This document shows, in pieces, positions 45,290 to 57,859 of a stretch of DNA of 64,000 bases. Every line of letters starts with the position of its first letter. Position 1 is the first letter of the stretch. The notes below the pieces were generated by a model. That model was given only the letters and a program-made list of their open reading frames with translations. It searched no databases and was not told the DNA's origin. Position numbers and translations under genes: made by a program. The DNA is from Eriocheir sinensis. Its lineage: Eukaryota; Arthropoda; Malacostraca; Decapoda; Varunidae. Location: the NCBI RefSeq assembly GCF_024679095.1, contig NC_066578.1:1139379-1203378 (forward strand), read 5' to 3'.

Positions 45290-46130
45290 TGACACAGTAG
45301 CCACCACGGTTTCAGAAATAGGCTCTTGCTTAACCATTTTACTGGATTTCTGCCTTTATATAAACATGAAGATCTAGGTGATGTATCCCTAGCGAAGTGA
45401 TATATCTGACTTCCAAAGACCTTCGTGTCATCTAGCAGAGTACCGTGCAAGGTCAGTGATGAGCTATCTCTTTATTACATGCATCGATGACTTAAAATGA
45501 GACGAAAATTACATAATCGACCAACTGACCCAATCGACGCCAACTGCGAATTGATCCGAAATGACCTTGGGGACATTATTCAGTATTCTGAAAATTATAA
45601 ATATTCTGCTTTAAAAGTGTAAAGTTATGCACTTTGGTTCAGAAATAGTAACCATTCATGCAACGTGGTGTGAAGTCTCTACAGGTGGGAAATGAGAAAT
45701 TGATGTTAAGGTCACTATCAACAGTGACTTTAAACATACAAAGCATTGCAAGTCTGCTTCTATAAGACTAATAAAAGCTCGGATTCTTAGCGAGTAATTG
45801 AAAGTGTTTGACGCCTGGAGTATTGTGTTATGTAAATAAAACACGTTGGTTAGGTCTCATCTGGATTCACAGTGCAGTTCTGAAGTGGCGCGCCACGAAA
45901 ATGACACCATCCCTGAGGGCACGTAGCATGATGAACGACTCAGCGACTCAACCTTTTCATAACATTTAAAAAAATGTCGATACCAGTAACCCAAAAGTCT
46001 TATCTACGAGAATGAGCAATGTTTACACATGCTGCCCGCCCATAAAGAAAGGAGGAGATTACACAAATAAAACAGACTTTACTTACGTAATATGTCTGGT
46101 GTATGCGATCACTGGACACAGACAGACCGT
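45290..46130 (+). pseudogene. CR1/L2-like LINE RT, heavily decayed
   Basis: In shifting + frames: HGFRNRLL (near 45307; intact Q-H-G-F-R-x-x-x-S-C-L), then after degraded palm sequence KCKVMHFGSE (45614-45643), EIDVKVTINSDFKHTKHCKS (45690-45750), ASIRLIKARILS, LVRSHLDSQ (45850), and a degraded C-terminus to about 46130. The order H-G-F-R, K-C-K-V-M-H-x-G, D-L-G-V-x-I-x-x-D-L-K-x-S-x-H-C, L-V-R-P-H-L-E is the RT order. Stops and frameshifts throughout; the catalytic Y-A-D-D is not found. Confidence 0.72.
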
Positions 46131-47050
46131 ATGTATATAGTCATCTTTGTTAGAGTCATCACATCCCTGGGGCACTTAAATGCCAGGGCACAGAGAGGCT
46201 GGACATGAGTTATCTATTGGTCCTCGCGGCTCTGGTACTGCCAAACCAACAGTTTTTTCCTTTAGAACCTTGCAAGATGCAGACAGTTCAGAAATGCTGG
46301 TTCTTGATATCAGAGACCTGAGCTGCACGGCTGGAGGGGTGATCGATGCGACTGACCACAGTCTCGCAAGCACTCGTTGGAGGATACTTCAGAACTGTAA
46401 GGTTTTCCGAAGTGCAGAATTTTAACAACTGATTATAGGCTTGTTCTTGCGACATTTAAGCGTCAAGTGTCAGGTCAAGATGCCTCAAAATGTAACTGTA
46501 TGGGACGGGCGTCGCCACTCAACCTAAGCGGGGATTCCTCCAAGGAAGTCTCCATGCAGGCAATCTTTCCATCCTAAGTACAGTCGGCTATAGAGAGTAG
46601 TGACACACTGTCCAGTAAGTTTCGTTCAGAAAGCGACATCTGGCAACCCCTCCACGCGACATGAAAATTAATATATCCTATCGAAATCGTACTGTTGTGG
46701 TGATCGGTGGTCACAGGTGCACTCTACATAATTTTAAGATAGATATTTATCAAAAGTGCCCGTCGCTAACGCTTAATAAATATTTTCTCTTTAGGCTGTC
46801 GCTACATTTTGACACGACCTTTTAGTTTCGTTCAAATTTAGTCAAGAGCAACTCTAAGTTGTTTATCAAACTATGATACATTTAAAAATATACTGCACTT
46901 ATTAAGGGAGATTGTTATGCCTTTTGACTTAAAAAATAAATCCCTGACAGCCGAGATCTTGTTCTTTATTAAAAAAAAATATATACGTAATAATAGGCTA
47001 TAAACGTTCACATGACGGCGTCGTCGACCGCGGGCTTTTCTACCCTCGCA
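46131..47050. other. Unassigned unique sequence
   Basis: Mixed then AT-rich. A frame at 46180-46425 (+, 81 codons) has no motif I recognise. Confidence 0.35.
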
Positions 47051-47053
47051 CTC

Positions 47054-47054
<1 letters not shown>

Positions 47055-47086
<32 letters not shown>
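47055..47086. repeat. (AC)n microsatellite
   Basis: About 16 AC units. Confidence 0.95.
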
Positions 47087-47088
<2 letters not shown>

Positions 47089-48420
47089 ATTTATACTTAG
47101 ATATTACGTAATCTTCACGGATAAATTATTTTAGATTTTTGATGATCTGAATTGTCTTTGAGGCTTTATAGTGACGGGAATTAAGGCTGCGAGTTAAACA
47201 GACCCTCAAGCCTATTTGCTGTTTGATGGTAAGGAGCATTAGTCATTGCCTGCCTCTGTGAAGGACAGCATAGCACGCGGTATTTTCAAAGTTTAATAAG
47301 AAAAAGTGTTTGAGACTGTTCGTGATGTTTTTACCTCGTCATCATCATCATCATCATGTAGAAGACATTCGTTATCTCATTTCTAAATTGACTTCATGTA
47401 ATTTGGTATATTTCTAACCACATTATATTATAATATAATATAATATTATACAACATTATAATTTTACGGTAACACACACACTGTACACACTGAAACGCGT
47501 CACTAACATCACCAGTGAATGCGCCACCGTGGTATAGTTGCCATATACCGCCACCAGGCTAAATATCTGAAAACGTGACACTACTTAGCGTCGACTGTAC
47601 CTTTGGCTAAATTCAACAACTTACCATGCGCCAAACTCTTTGGGTCCCATTGGTCTTCACTCTGGATTGTTACTACTGAAACGTCCCGGTGAGCAGGCTC
47701 TATTTCTGGGTATCGTGCCATACCTGTATGGCCGGAGTTGGTGTTCACGGACCATGCAGTAAATAGACTAGATTCAGTCTCATAGTAATCGTTGATTTGA
47801 CATACGACCGTTCTTGGATATCCCATGATTCTGCGGGTACTTTTACAGAGGTGTCAACTAACCTATTTAAGTCACAATTTTGTGTCTTGTCTCACAACAC
47901 TGGAGCACACGTGACTTGAAGATCCGGATCTTTGTCCTTCAGCATGGGTATCGACAACGCCATATACTCGTGCCGAGCGAGTGTATAACAATGGCCAGGC
48001 CAGTTCCGTGGTTAGACTTTGACCAGATCCGCCATGGTTCTGAGCTACGCTACCAAGGCATGTGAAAATTTCAAGATATCACTGTCCTCGCCAGATGTAG
48101 AAACTGACTTTATATACTGTTTTATCTAGCAAGACTGCAAGCACCTGTCCACGAGACCTGAGACCCAAGGGGCTTCGCCTCGTGCAGTGCCTGAGGCCAG
48201 TCACCAGAACTCCAGCGACACCGCCAGGATTACTTCATCGTCGGCAAAAACAAGATAAGACACTTTGATCTTGCCAGTAAATGCTCCAAAATGCGATGCG
48301 AGTGTTAGAGTTATTTCAATATTTGAAAAGGAGACAGTCATGTCTCCCCGCCCCACGCCTCAGCAATTCATACACTTTCTTTTTATTCTTGTCATACCAC
48401 CGATTTCAGGAGAGAGGTCA
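47087..48420. other. Unassigned unique sequence with one 81-codon minus frame
   Basis: The least repetitive stretch of the window. The minus frame at 47581-47826 has ordinary amino-acid balance but no recognised motif; AG/GT flanks that would define an exon were not convincingly placed. A small TATAATATAATAT patch lies at 47430-47450. Confidence 0.35.
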
Positions 48421-48425
48421 CGCAA

Positions 48426-48487
48426 GCACAGCACCAGGCCCTCAGCACCAGGCCCTCAGCACCAGGCCCTCAGCACCAGGCCCTCAC
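48426..48487. repeat. 14-bp minisatellite
   Basis: CAGCACCAGGCCCT repeated four times in tandem without change, plus flanking partial units. Confidence 0.95.
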
Positions 48488-48811
48488 TCAGCAACTGGTT
48501 AGCCGTTAGGTGATGGTATTTTTGGTTGATGTTTGGGATCACAGTTTCGTGAGCCAGGCAGGGCGGGCAGGTGAGAGGCCGGCGAGGCGGGAGGGAGCGA
48601 GTCAGTGTTGACAAACAACTTCATGGCCACAATCCTTTTGTACTACATTTCTTTATATAGAGAAATTCATTCTATCATTCAAAATTTAATCTTTACGAAA
48701 TTATGATAGTTTTTTTATTTTTGTGCTAACTTCTAAGTTTCATTTTTCTTTACAATTTTGTTCAAAGAGTTAGCACAGAAAAAAAAACTAAATCCATTAT
48801 ACAAAAAGACA

Positions 48812-50308
48812 GTGGCGGTGGGTCAATGGTTAGCGTGACGGCCCCGCGTTCAGGAGCTCCGGGAGGGACTCGGGTTCGAATCCTGGCCGCCGCACAGCTG
48901 AGGTTTTTCAGTCACCACCGAATGGCCTAAGACTACCCACATGCTGGCCTGAAGACTACCCATCAACCTGGGCTCTAGATAACCTCTCCAAAGAGAGGCT
49001 CTAAGATGAGTTCCGGGGGGCAGCATGAGCCAACACAAGATGGCGCCACTATAAACACTCGCCTGCGCCAGAACGGGCTGGGCCGACCATCAGACCCCAC
49101 CGGGAAGAAGCCTTCGGCCGACCATCAGACCCCACCGGGAAGAAGCCTTGGGCCGACCATCAGACCTCACTGGAAGAAGCCTTGGGCTGACCATCAGACC
49201 CCACTGAACAAGCCTTGGGCCGACCATCAGACCCCACCTGAAGAAGCCTTGGGCCGACCATCAGACCCCACTGAACAAGCCTTCTGACCATCAGGCCACA
49301 CTGGAAGAAGCCTAGGCCGACCATCAGACCCAACTGGAAAGCCTTGGGCTGACCATCAGGCCCCACCAGGAAGAAGCCTGGGCTGACCATCAGACCCCAC
49401 TGAAAAAGCCTTGGGCTGACCATCAGGCACCACTGGAAGAAGCCTTTGGCCGACCATCAGGCCCCACTGGAAGAAGCCTTGGGCTGACCATCAGGCCCCA
49501 CTGTAGAAGCCTTGGGCCACCATCAGGCCCCCACTGGAAGAAGCCTTGGGCTGACCATCAGGCCCCACAGGAAGAAGCCTTGGCAGACCATCAGGCCCCA
49601 CTGGAAGAAGCCTTGGGCTGACCATCAGGCCCTGCTGGAAGAAGCCTGGGCTGACCATCAGACCCCACTGAAGAAGCCTTGGGCTGACCATCAGACCCCA
49701 CTGGAAGAAGTTTTGGGCAGACCATCAGGCCCCACTGGAAGAAGCCTGGGCGACCATCAGGCCCTGCTGAAGAGGCCTTGGGCCAACCATCAGACCCCAC
49801 TGAAGAAGCCTGGCCTGACCATCAGGCCCCACTGGAAGAAGCCTTGGGCCGACCATCAGGCCCCACTGAAGAAGCCTTGGGCCGACCATCAGGCCCCACT
49901 GGAAGAAGCCTTGGCCGACCATCAGGCCCCACTGGAAGAAGCCTTGGGCTGACCATCAGGCCCCACTGGAAGAAGCCTTGGGCTGACCATCAGGCCCCAC
50001 TGGAAGAAGTTTTGGGCTGACCATCAGGCCCCCACTGGGAAGAAGCCTTGCCGACCATCAGCCCTGCTGGAAGAAGCCTTGGGCTGACCATCAGGCCCCA
50101 CTGAAGAAGCTTGGGCCGACCATCAGGCCCCACTGGAAGAAGCCTTGGGCTGACCATCAGGCCCCACTGAAGAAGCCTTGGGCTGACCATCAGGCCCCAC
50201 TGGAAGAAGCCTGGCCGACCCATCAGGCCCCACTGGAAGAAGCCTTTGGGCGACCATCAGGCCCACTGGAAGAAGCCTACTGCAATAGGTCGCGACGTAA
50301 AAAAATAA
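48812..50308 (+). mobile_element. SINE family 1 relative with an internally expanded minisatellite
   Basis: tRNA head 48812-48893: acceptor strands GTGGCGG and CCGCCGC pair (one wobble), A box GGTCAATGGTTAGCG, B box GGTTCGAATCC (48873-48883), T stem fully pairable. The body (48894-49077) matches family 1, including GAGTTCCGGGGGGCAGCATG, GATGGCGCCACTATAAAC, CTGCGCCAGAACGGGCTGG. Where the 400-780 copy has two GGCCGACCATCAGG units and the 59.66-kb copy one, this copy has about 36. It then ends AGCCTACTGCAATAGG and an A-rich tail, the family 3' end. The whole array is therefore internal to the SINE. Confidence 0.9.
49078..50280 (+). repeat. Minisatellite of ~33-35-bp SINE-derived units, ~36 copies
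   Basis: Consensus unit GGGC(C/T)GACCATCAGGCCC, CACTGGAAGAAGCCTT. By eye I count 36 ACCATCAG-containing units in about 1.2 kb. Units vary by 1-3-bp indels and by C/T at position 5. The first few carry CAGACC and CCGGGAAG; later ones mostly CAGGCC and CTGGAAG, so variants are clustered along the array. Frames through it are not genes. Confidence 0.95.
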
Positions 50309-50368
50309 ACGTGTACGGAAAACACGAAAAAGTCACGGAAAGCATATTAACTATACATAATCATGAAA

Positions 50369-50523
<155 letters not shown>

Positions 50524-50639
50524 TATTAAACCACAACAATAATTAAAAAAGTTTTCCACTCCACTCTTTCGGTCGTGACAGAAAGTGGAACCTTGTCAAG
50601 AGGGCAAAGTTTTCTTTCCATTATTTTTCTGACTCTTTC

Positions 50640-51233
<594 letters not shown>

Positions 51234-51700
51234 AAATGACATTAATCTTTTGACGCTGGATGGGGTCTTACAATACTCATGAAGTTAATCCAATGAAATT
51301 CCTCCCATATGGCATTTAAAGATGTGGTAGTGTGTTAGCATCCTTAGTATATAATATTTATGCATAATTTTTCACTGTAATTTATTATTGAGATTAACGT
51401 GAGAATTACCAAGATATGTTTTGCCCGAGCCATTTTTATCTTAATTCTCGTTTTCTTTTTAACATTATTCTTGTACCTGCGGCTTCATACCCAACGCCTC
51501 CTCTTTCTCCTCTTTATTTTCCACTCATCCTCATTCTCCTCTTTATCCTCCTGCTCTGCCTGCTCCTGCTCTCTCCTATTCTTTCCTCCTCCTTCCTCTC
51601 CGCCTCTTCATCGCCCACGTCTTCGCACCATCGATAAGAGAATAATGTTTTCCTGCAGGTTCTAGCGCCAATTCACCAGCGGCGCTCATCTATATGCTAA
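51234..51700. other. Unassigned AT-rich then CT-rich sequence
   Basis: No gene supported; CT-rich from 51480. Confidence 0.35.
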
Positions 51701-51739
51701 TGGTGGCCAGGTGAGGGGCCGCCTGCACGTAATTAGGCT

Positions 51740-52090
51740 CGTGGGGGTAAAAGAATAGGAAGTATGAGCCAGAAACTATGGAGGATGGTGGGGGAGGGAG
51801 GGGAGAGGCAGAGGAGACTTGTAAAGGCAAAGGATAAAATCGGGGAAGGTAAAAGATTATAGGAAGTATGAGGCAAAAACTATGGAAGCTGGGTGGGACG
51901 GAGGGGAATACATGGGAATACATAGGGGAGAGGCGGAGAAGAGTTGTAAAAGCAAAGGATAAAATCGGAGAAGGTGAAAGACTATAGGAAGTATGAGCCA
52001 AAAACCATGGAAGGATAGCGGCAAGGGACGGAAAAGGCTGAGGATAGTTGTACAGGAAGAGGATAAAACCGGGGAAGGTGGTAATGGGAA
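51740..52090. repeat. Tandem repeat, ~120-bp unit, three copies
   Basis: AGGAAGTATGAG(C/G)CA, AAAACTATGGA, GGGGAGAGGC, AAAGGATAAAATCGG(G/A)GA and AGATTATAGG recur at about 51758, 51860 and 51985. It leads into the long purine tract. Confidence 0.85.
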
Positions 52091-52194
52091 CTTAGAGCGA
52101 CGGAAAAGTAAAGTTAGAGATGGAGTGGAGGGGAAAAAGGCCTGAAGGACAGCGGTGGAGGAGACGTGACGATAATTGCCTGATATAGGGGGAA

Positions 52195-53985
52195 AAATGG
52201 AGGAAAATTTGTTGAAGGAAGGGGAGAAAGATGGAAGGAAGGGGAGAAAAGAGGGAAGGAAGTGGGGGAAGAGAGGGAAGGAAGGAGGAGAAAGAGGGGA
52301 AGGAAGGGGGAGAAAGAGGGAAGGGAAGGGGAAAAGAGGGAAGGAAGGGAGAAAGAGGGAAGGAAGGGAGAAAGAGGGAAGGGAAGGGAGAAAGAGGGAA
52401 GGGAAGGGGAGAAAGAGGGAAGGGAAGCGGGGAGAAAGAGGGAAGGGAAGGGGAGAAAGAGGAAGGGAAGGGGAGAAAGAGGGAAGGAAGGGGAGAAAGA
52501 GGGAAGGGAAGGGGGAGAAAGAGGGAAGGAAGGGGAGAAAGAGGAAGGGAAGGGGAGAAAGAGGGAAGGGAAGGGAGAAAGAGGGGAAGGAAGGGGAGAA
52601 AGAGGGAAGGAAGGGGAGAAAGAGGGAAGGGAAGGGGAGAAGAGGGAAGGGAAGGGGGAGAAAGGGGAAGGAAGGGAGAAAGAGGGAAGGGAAGGGGAGA
52701 AAGAGGGGAAGGAAGGGGAGAAAGAGGAAGGGAAGGGGAGAAAGAGGGGAAGGGAGAGAGGGAAGGAGAGAAGGGGAAGGGAAGGAAGGGAGAAAGAGGG
52801 AAGGAAGGGAGAAAGAGGGAAGGGAAGGGGAGAAAGAGGGAAGGAAGGGGAGAAAAAGGGAAGGAAGGAAGAGGGGAAGGAAGGGAGAGAGGGAAGGAAG
52901 GGGAGAAAGAGGGAAGGAAGGAGATAGAGGGAAGGAAGGGGAGAAAGAGGGAAGGGAAGGGGAGAAAGAGGGAAGGAAGGGGAGAAAGAGGAAGGGAAGG
53001 GGAGAAAGAGGGAAGGAAGGGGAGAAAGAGGGAAGGAAGGGGAGAAGAGGGAAGGAAGGGGAGAAAGAGGAAGGAAGGGAGAAAGAGGGAAGGAAGGGGA
53101 GAAAGAGGGAAGGGAAGGGGAGAAAGAGGGGAGGGAAGGAGAGAAAGAGGAAGGGAAGGGGAGAAAGAGGGAAGGAAGGGGAGAAAGAGGGAAGGAAGGG
53201 GAGAAAGAGGGAAGGGAAGGGGAGAAAGAGGGAAGGAAGGGGAGAAAGAGGGAAGGGAAGGGAGAAAGAGGGAAGGAAGCGGGAGAAAGAGGGAAGGGAA
53301 GGGAGAAAGAGGGAAGGAAGTGGGAGAAAGAGGGGAAGGGAAGGGGAGAAAGAGAGGGAAGGAAGGGGAGAAAGAGGGAAGGGAAGGAGAAAGAGGGAAG
53401 GGAAGGGGAGAGAAAGGGAGGGAGTAGAGGGAAGGGAAGGGGAGAGAAAGAGAGGGGGTAGAGGGAAGGGAAGGGGAGAGAAAGAGAGGGGGTAGAGGGA
53501 AGGGAAGGGGAGAGAAAGAGACGGAAGGGGAGAAAGGGAAGGAAGGGGAGAGAGGAAGGAAGGGGAGAAAGAGGGAAGGGAAGGGAGAAAGAGGGAAGGG
53601 AAGGGAGAAAGAGGGAAGGGAAGGGGAGAAAGAGGGAAGGAAGGGGAGAAAGAGGAAGGGAAGGGGAGAAAGAGGGAAGGGGAAGGGGAAGAGGGAAAAG
53701 GGGTAGAGGGAAGGGAAGGGGAGGAAGAGGGAAGGAAGGGAGAAAGAGGGAAGGGAAGGGGAGAAAGAGGAAGGAAGGGGAGAAAGAGGGAAGGGAAGGG
53801 GAGAAAGAGGGGAAGGAGAAAGAGGGAAGGGAAGGGGAGAAAGAGGGAAGGGAAGGGGAGAAAAAGGGAAGGGAAGGGGAGAAAGAGGAAGGAAGGGGAG
53901 AAAGAGGGAAGGAAGGGGAGAAAGAGGGAAGGGAAGGGGAGAAAGAGGGAAGGGAAGGGGAAAGAGGGAAGGAGGAGAGAATGAA
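52195..53985 (+). repeat. 1.8-kb polypurine minisatellite
   Basis: The + strand is almost only A and G, with units of roughly 18-21 bp built from GGGAAGGAAGGGGAGAAAGA with many GG/GGG and AAG variants. Rare pyrimidines occur (for example GATAGAG near 52922, AAGCGGG near 53278, GGGTAGAGG at 53420-53500). The 720-, 661- and 632-codon frames on the minus strand overlap one another in all three phases and are pure S/F/L/P, which follows from composition. Confidence 0.95.
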
Positions 53986-54188
53986 AAGTCGGAATGTTTT
54001 TTGGGGTGACAATCTTCATGTTCTTTTATTATTGAGTTTTGCTTCTCAGAGTTGTTTATTACGCTTTTTGTTATCACGCATGCACACCACCAGGAGTTAA
54101 GCTTTTCATTGTTGTTTATTACCTAATACGCTCTTTGTTACCAAGCATGTACACCTCCAGGGTCCATCAATATACCAAACTGATATAG

Positions 54189-54190
<2 letters not shown>

Positions 54191-54243
<53 letters not shown>
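54191..54243. repeat. (AC)n microsatellite
   Basis: Pure AC. Confidence 0.98.
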
Positions 54244-54246
<3 letters not shown>

Positions 54247-54334
54247 AAGAGCTAGTAGAGCACAAGTGATCATTATCTCAAATCTCTCTTGACCTGATCG
54301 ATCGTCCTACACATTAATCATAGACTCTAGGGTC

Positions 54335-54568
<234 letters not shown>

Positions 54569-54709
54569 CACGTGACGTGGCAAACACACAGCTGTCAGGT
54601 TGAGGCCTGTACACACAGGCCTAAGAGTGCCAGACGTCACCACACTCTGCACGAGCTAGATGGGTGCACAGGCACACACACCACAGATCAGAAAAAACTT
54701 CTTCCGACA

Positions 54710-54821
<112 letters not shown>

Positions 54822-54968
54822 AAAAGACATTGATTTCCATAGAAATCGAGGTAAGGAGGAATGAGAGAAATAGAAAGATAGAGGAAAAGACAGAGCGAAG
54901 GGGAGAAAACAAGTAAAAGATGTTTGTGACCCGACTCAGCTTCCTAAACGGTACTTAAGGAGGGATTG

Positions 54969-55068
<100 letters not shown>

Positions 55069-55069
55069 C

Positions 55070-55330
55070 AGGGCGTCCCATTCCCACTGTGCTAGCTTGA
55101 CGCCCTGCCCTGAAGATGACCCGAGCCTTTGCGTCTGCCAGGTAGTGTTGCATCCACTGGAGAAGCCTTCCTTTGATCCCCGGCTTGGCTAGCTCCTCGA
55201 GAATGACAAATAGCTGTGCCTGTCGATGAAGAGAGCTGTTTACGCCCTGGTGTTCGATACGTTACCCAGACTGTTCGCGATGATAGGTCTAACGATGCCT
55301 TTCACTCCAGGGTTAAGCTTCCGTTATTTT
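55070..55330 (-). pseudogene. Jockey-like LINE RT fragment
   Basis: The minus strand reads LAKPGIKGRLLQWMQHYLAD, AKARVIFRAGRQAS. This fits the K-G-I-x-G-x-L-L-x-W-I-x-x-Y-L-x-x-R-x-x-R-V-x-F-x-G segment between RT motifs 2 and 4. Preceding minus sequence is frameshifted. The fragment ends at the CT/AC microsatellite. Confidence 0.75.
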
Positions 55331-56850
55331 GTACAGGAGCTGGTGGAGGAGGATTTGTTTAAGCATTTTGTGTACTAATGTGAAGAGGTTGAAGGGCACA
55401 AGACACTTTCGCTTTTTACATCAGCTATTTCTAAAGGTCAAAGAGGGAGTCAGTCGCGTTCTAATGAGTGTTTCTTTAGGTTCACGGTACAGAAGAAGGG
55501 TCACACTACCACCAGGGTCATAAAACTACTCCTGGAAATGCTCACAACTCCTACGAAAGCCTTGTCAAATATATGTTCTTGGGTGACGAAATGTTTTATA
55601 ATACGACATTGAATCTGTTGGGCTCGTGTGGCTTCGAGCTGAGGAATATTGCGAAGGACATGTTGAAGAACCAAAGTGGAAGGTCGCCTAAAAAATACTG
55701 CACACATTGTTCAGTATGGAGTGTTTCATGCCGCCTTTTTTAGGAGCTGCAACCTTACTCACTCTCCGCCCTCTGAGTGACTCTTCTCTCGTTATCTCGC
55801 GGTCAATGTCATCTGGGAGGAGGGTGGCCGACGATTTGGCTTTACCTAATAGCTACTAACGTGATTATCCCATATTTTTCTGTCTCGTTTCTTGATATTG
55901 GTGGAACTTTAGTCATCTTCCAATCAGCAAGGATTGTACTGTTCCGAAGAGAAATTAAATCAGAGAGTGAGAGGACTGAGGATTATACTTCTTGTTTCTT
56001 TATATAGTTTATTATTTATATGAATGACTTTAAAGTTTTAATTGGTTGTAGAGGATTTAAAACAAGGCATGATGGGGTTTTCTTTTTTGCTGTTTTCGTC
56101 GCTGTTAATGGTCGAACTGGTACTGAATATCGAGTTAAACTTTTAATATGTTCGCAGTCTGTTGATTTTCAGTCACTAAGTTATCAGCATCGTAAAATGA
56201 AATTCCTATCCCACTTCTGATCCCCTTTTCATTTTTATATATTTGGGAAAAGACTTCGTGTTAATTTTATAACTGGTGAGAATATTTTCCACATATCTAC
56301 GCTTTGCCTGACTTACAAGCATTTTTTATTCGTCGCCTGGCATCATAGTAGACTTTGCTATTTTGGGGAGAATTTTGCACTTGCTCTTACCACTAAAATA
56401 ACTTCCTTTTAAAAAGAAAATGGTTGGTTGGGATGCTAGGCCACGATGGACTTGTAATAGTGTTTTGTCTCCTTTCACATAAACTGACGAAGGCATTCTG
56501 CTGAGTAATTCATTTTTTTAAAGTTTTGGCGCATTTCATCTGCGTTAGTATCATCACACACTGAGTGCTGCGGATATCTGTCAAATTTGTAAGCCATTTT
56601 GTAGTTTGAATGTGATCGCCATCATTTTTCCAGTAAATTTAGAATGAGCGCCAACTTCGGTACTTACTAATTTGTGATCGCAAGAGCCGAGATGTTTTCC
56701 TTCCTCACCGAAACGATTCTATTATCCTGAGTCACTGTAACGAGGTCCAATATATTATTCTGTCCCGTCAGTTCTGTAACCATTTGACTTAGACAGTTAC
56801 CTTCAGAAAATTTGATAATTCTACGTGATTGTTCCACGATACAAATCTCG
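55331..56850. other. Unassigned, mostly unique AT-rich sequence
   Basis: About 1.5 kb with short open frames and no motif I can name. May include old LINE remnants too decayed to place. Confidence 0.35.
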
Positions 56851-56851
56851 T

Positions 56852-57216
56852 GCGCGTGATGGACGACGCGGGTTCGAATCCCCACGCTACCACTCGTATT
56901 TTTCAGTCACCGCCGAGTGGCTTAAAACTACCCACATGCTGTCCTGAAGACCACCCATCAACCTGGACTCTAGAGGAAGCCGTCCAAGCGAATCAAGAAC
57001 GAGTTCCGGGGGGCAGCATGAGCCAATGCAAGATGGCGCCACTATAAACACTCGCCTGCGCCAGAACAGGCTGGGCCGACCATCAGGCCCCACCTGGAAG
57101 AAGCCTTGGGCCGACCATCAGGCCCCACCGGGAAGATGCCTACCGGCGCAATAGGCAACAACGTAAAAAACAACAACAAAAAAAACAACAACAACAACGA
57201 AAACAACAACAACAGC

Positions 57217-57259
<43 letters not shown>

Positions 57260-57260
57260 G
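56852..57260 (+). mobile_element. SINE family 1, 5'-truncated copy with (AAC)n tail
   Basis: Starts within the tRNA head (GCGTGATGGACGACGCGG), keeps the B box GGTTCGAATCC and the full body, has two GGCCGACCATCAGGCCCCAC units, ends GCCTACCGGCGCAATAGGCA, and its tail grades into an AAC-triplet run (57165-57260). Nearly identical to 450-760 over the body. Confidence 0.92.
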
Positions 57261-57302
57261 TGTGGCGTGTCCTGTGGCTGGAGGCTGTAATTTGATCGTC
57301 TC

Positions 57303-57590
<288 letters not shown>

Positions 57591-57654
57591 TGAATTGCCT
57601 GAGGATATATTTACGAGAGGAGGAACGGCCATTACGAGGGGGGAGGAGAGGGGA

Positions 57655-57743
57655 GAGGGGGGGGGGTGGACCTGATTGTATTACTGTCTGGTGGTGATCA
57701 TATCCATCGCACGGAAGAAAGGAAAGGAGACCGAGACGAGACC

Positions 57744-57810
<67 letters not shown>
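57655..57810. repeat. G-run and (GA)n
   Basis: GGGGGGGGG near 57657; GA run 57748-57809. Confidence 0.95.
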
Positions 57811-57812
<2 letters not shown>

Positions 57813-57859
57813 TAATCCCTTTATATAACGCTGGACACCTAACTGTATTATGTCAATGC

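Noticed and set aside
47581..47826. 81-codon minus-strand frame as a host exon
   Set aside because: Composition looks protein-like, but I recognise no motif and cannot place splice sites or neighbouring exons.
48426..48487. CRISPR-like direct repeats
   Set aside because: Units are contiguous 14-mers without spacers; a minisatellite in a eukaryotic context.
49078..50280. Collagen-like repeat protein (P-S-G-P-T-G-R-S-L-G unit in some frames)
   Set aside because: Unit length varies by 1-3 bp so frames break, and the array lies inside a SINE.
51857..54077. Minus-strand open frames of 720, 661 and 632 codons
   Set aside because: They overlap in all three phases over one purine/pyrimidine minisatellite and contain almost only S, P, L and F. 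Lack of stops follows from composition.
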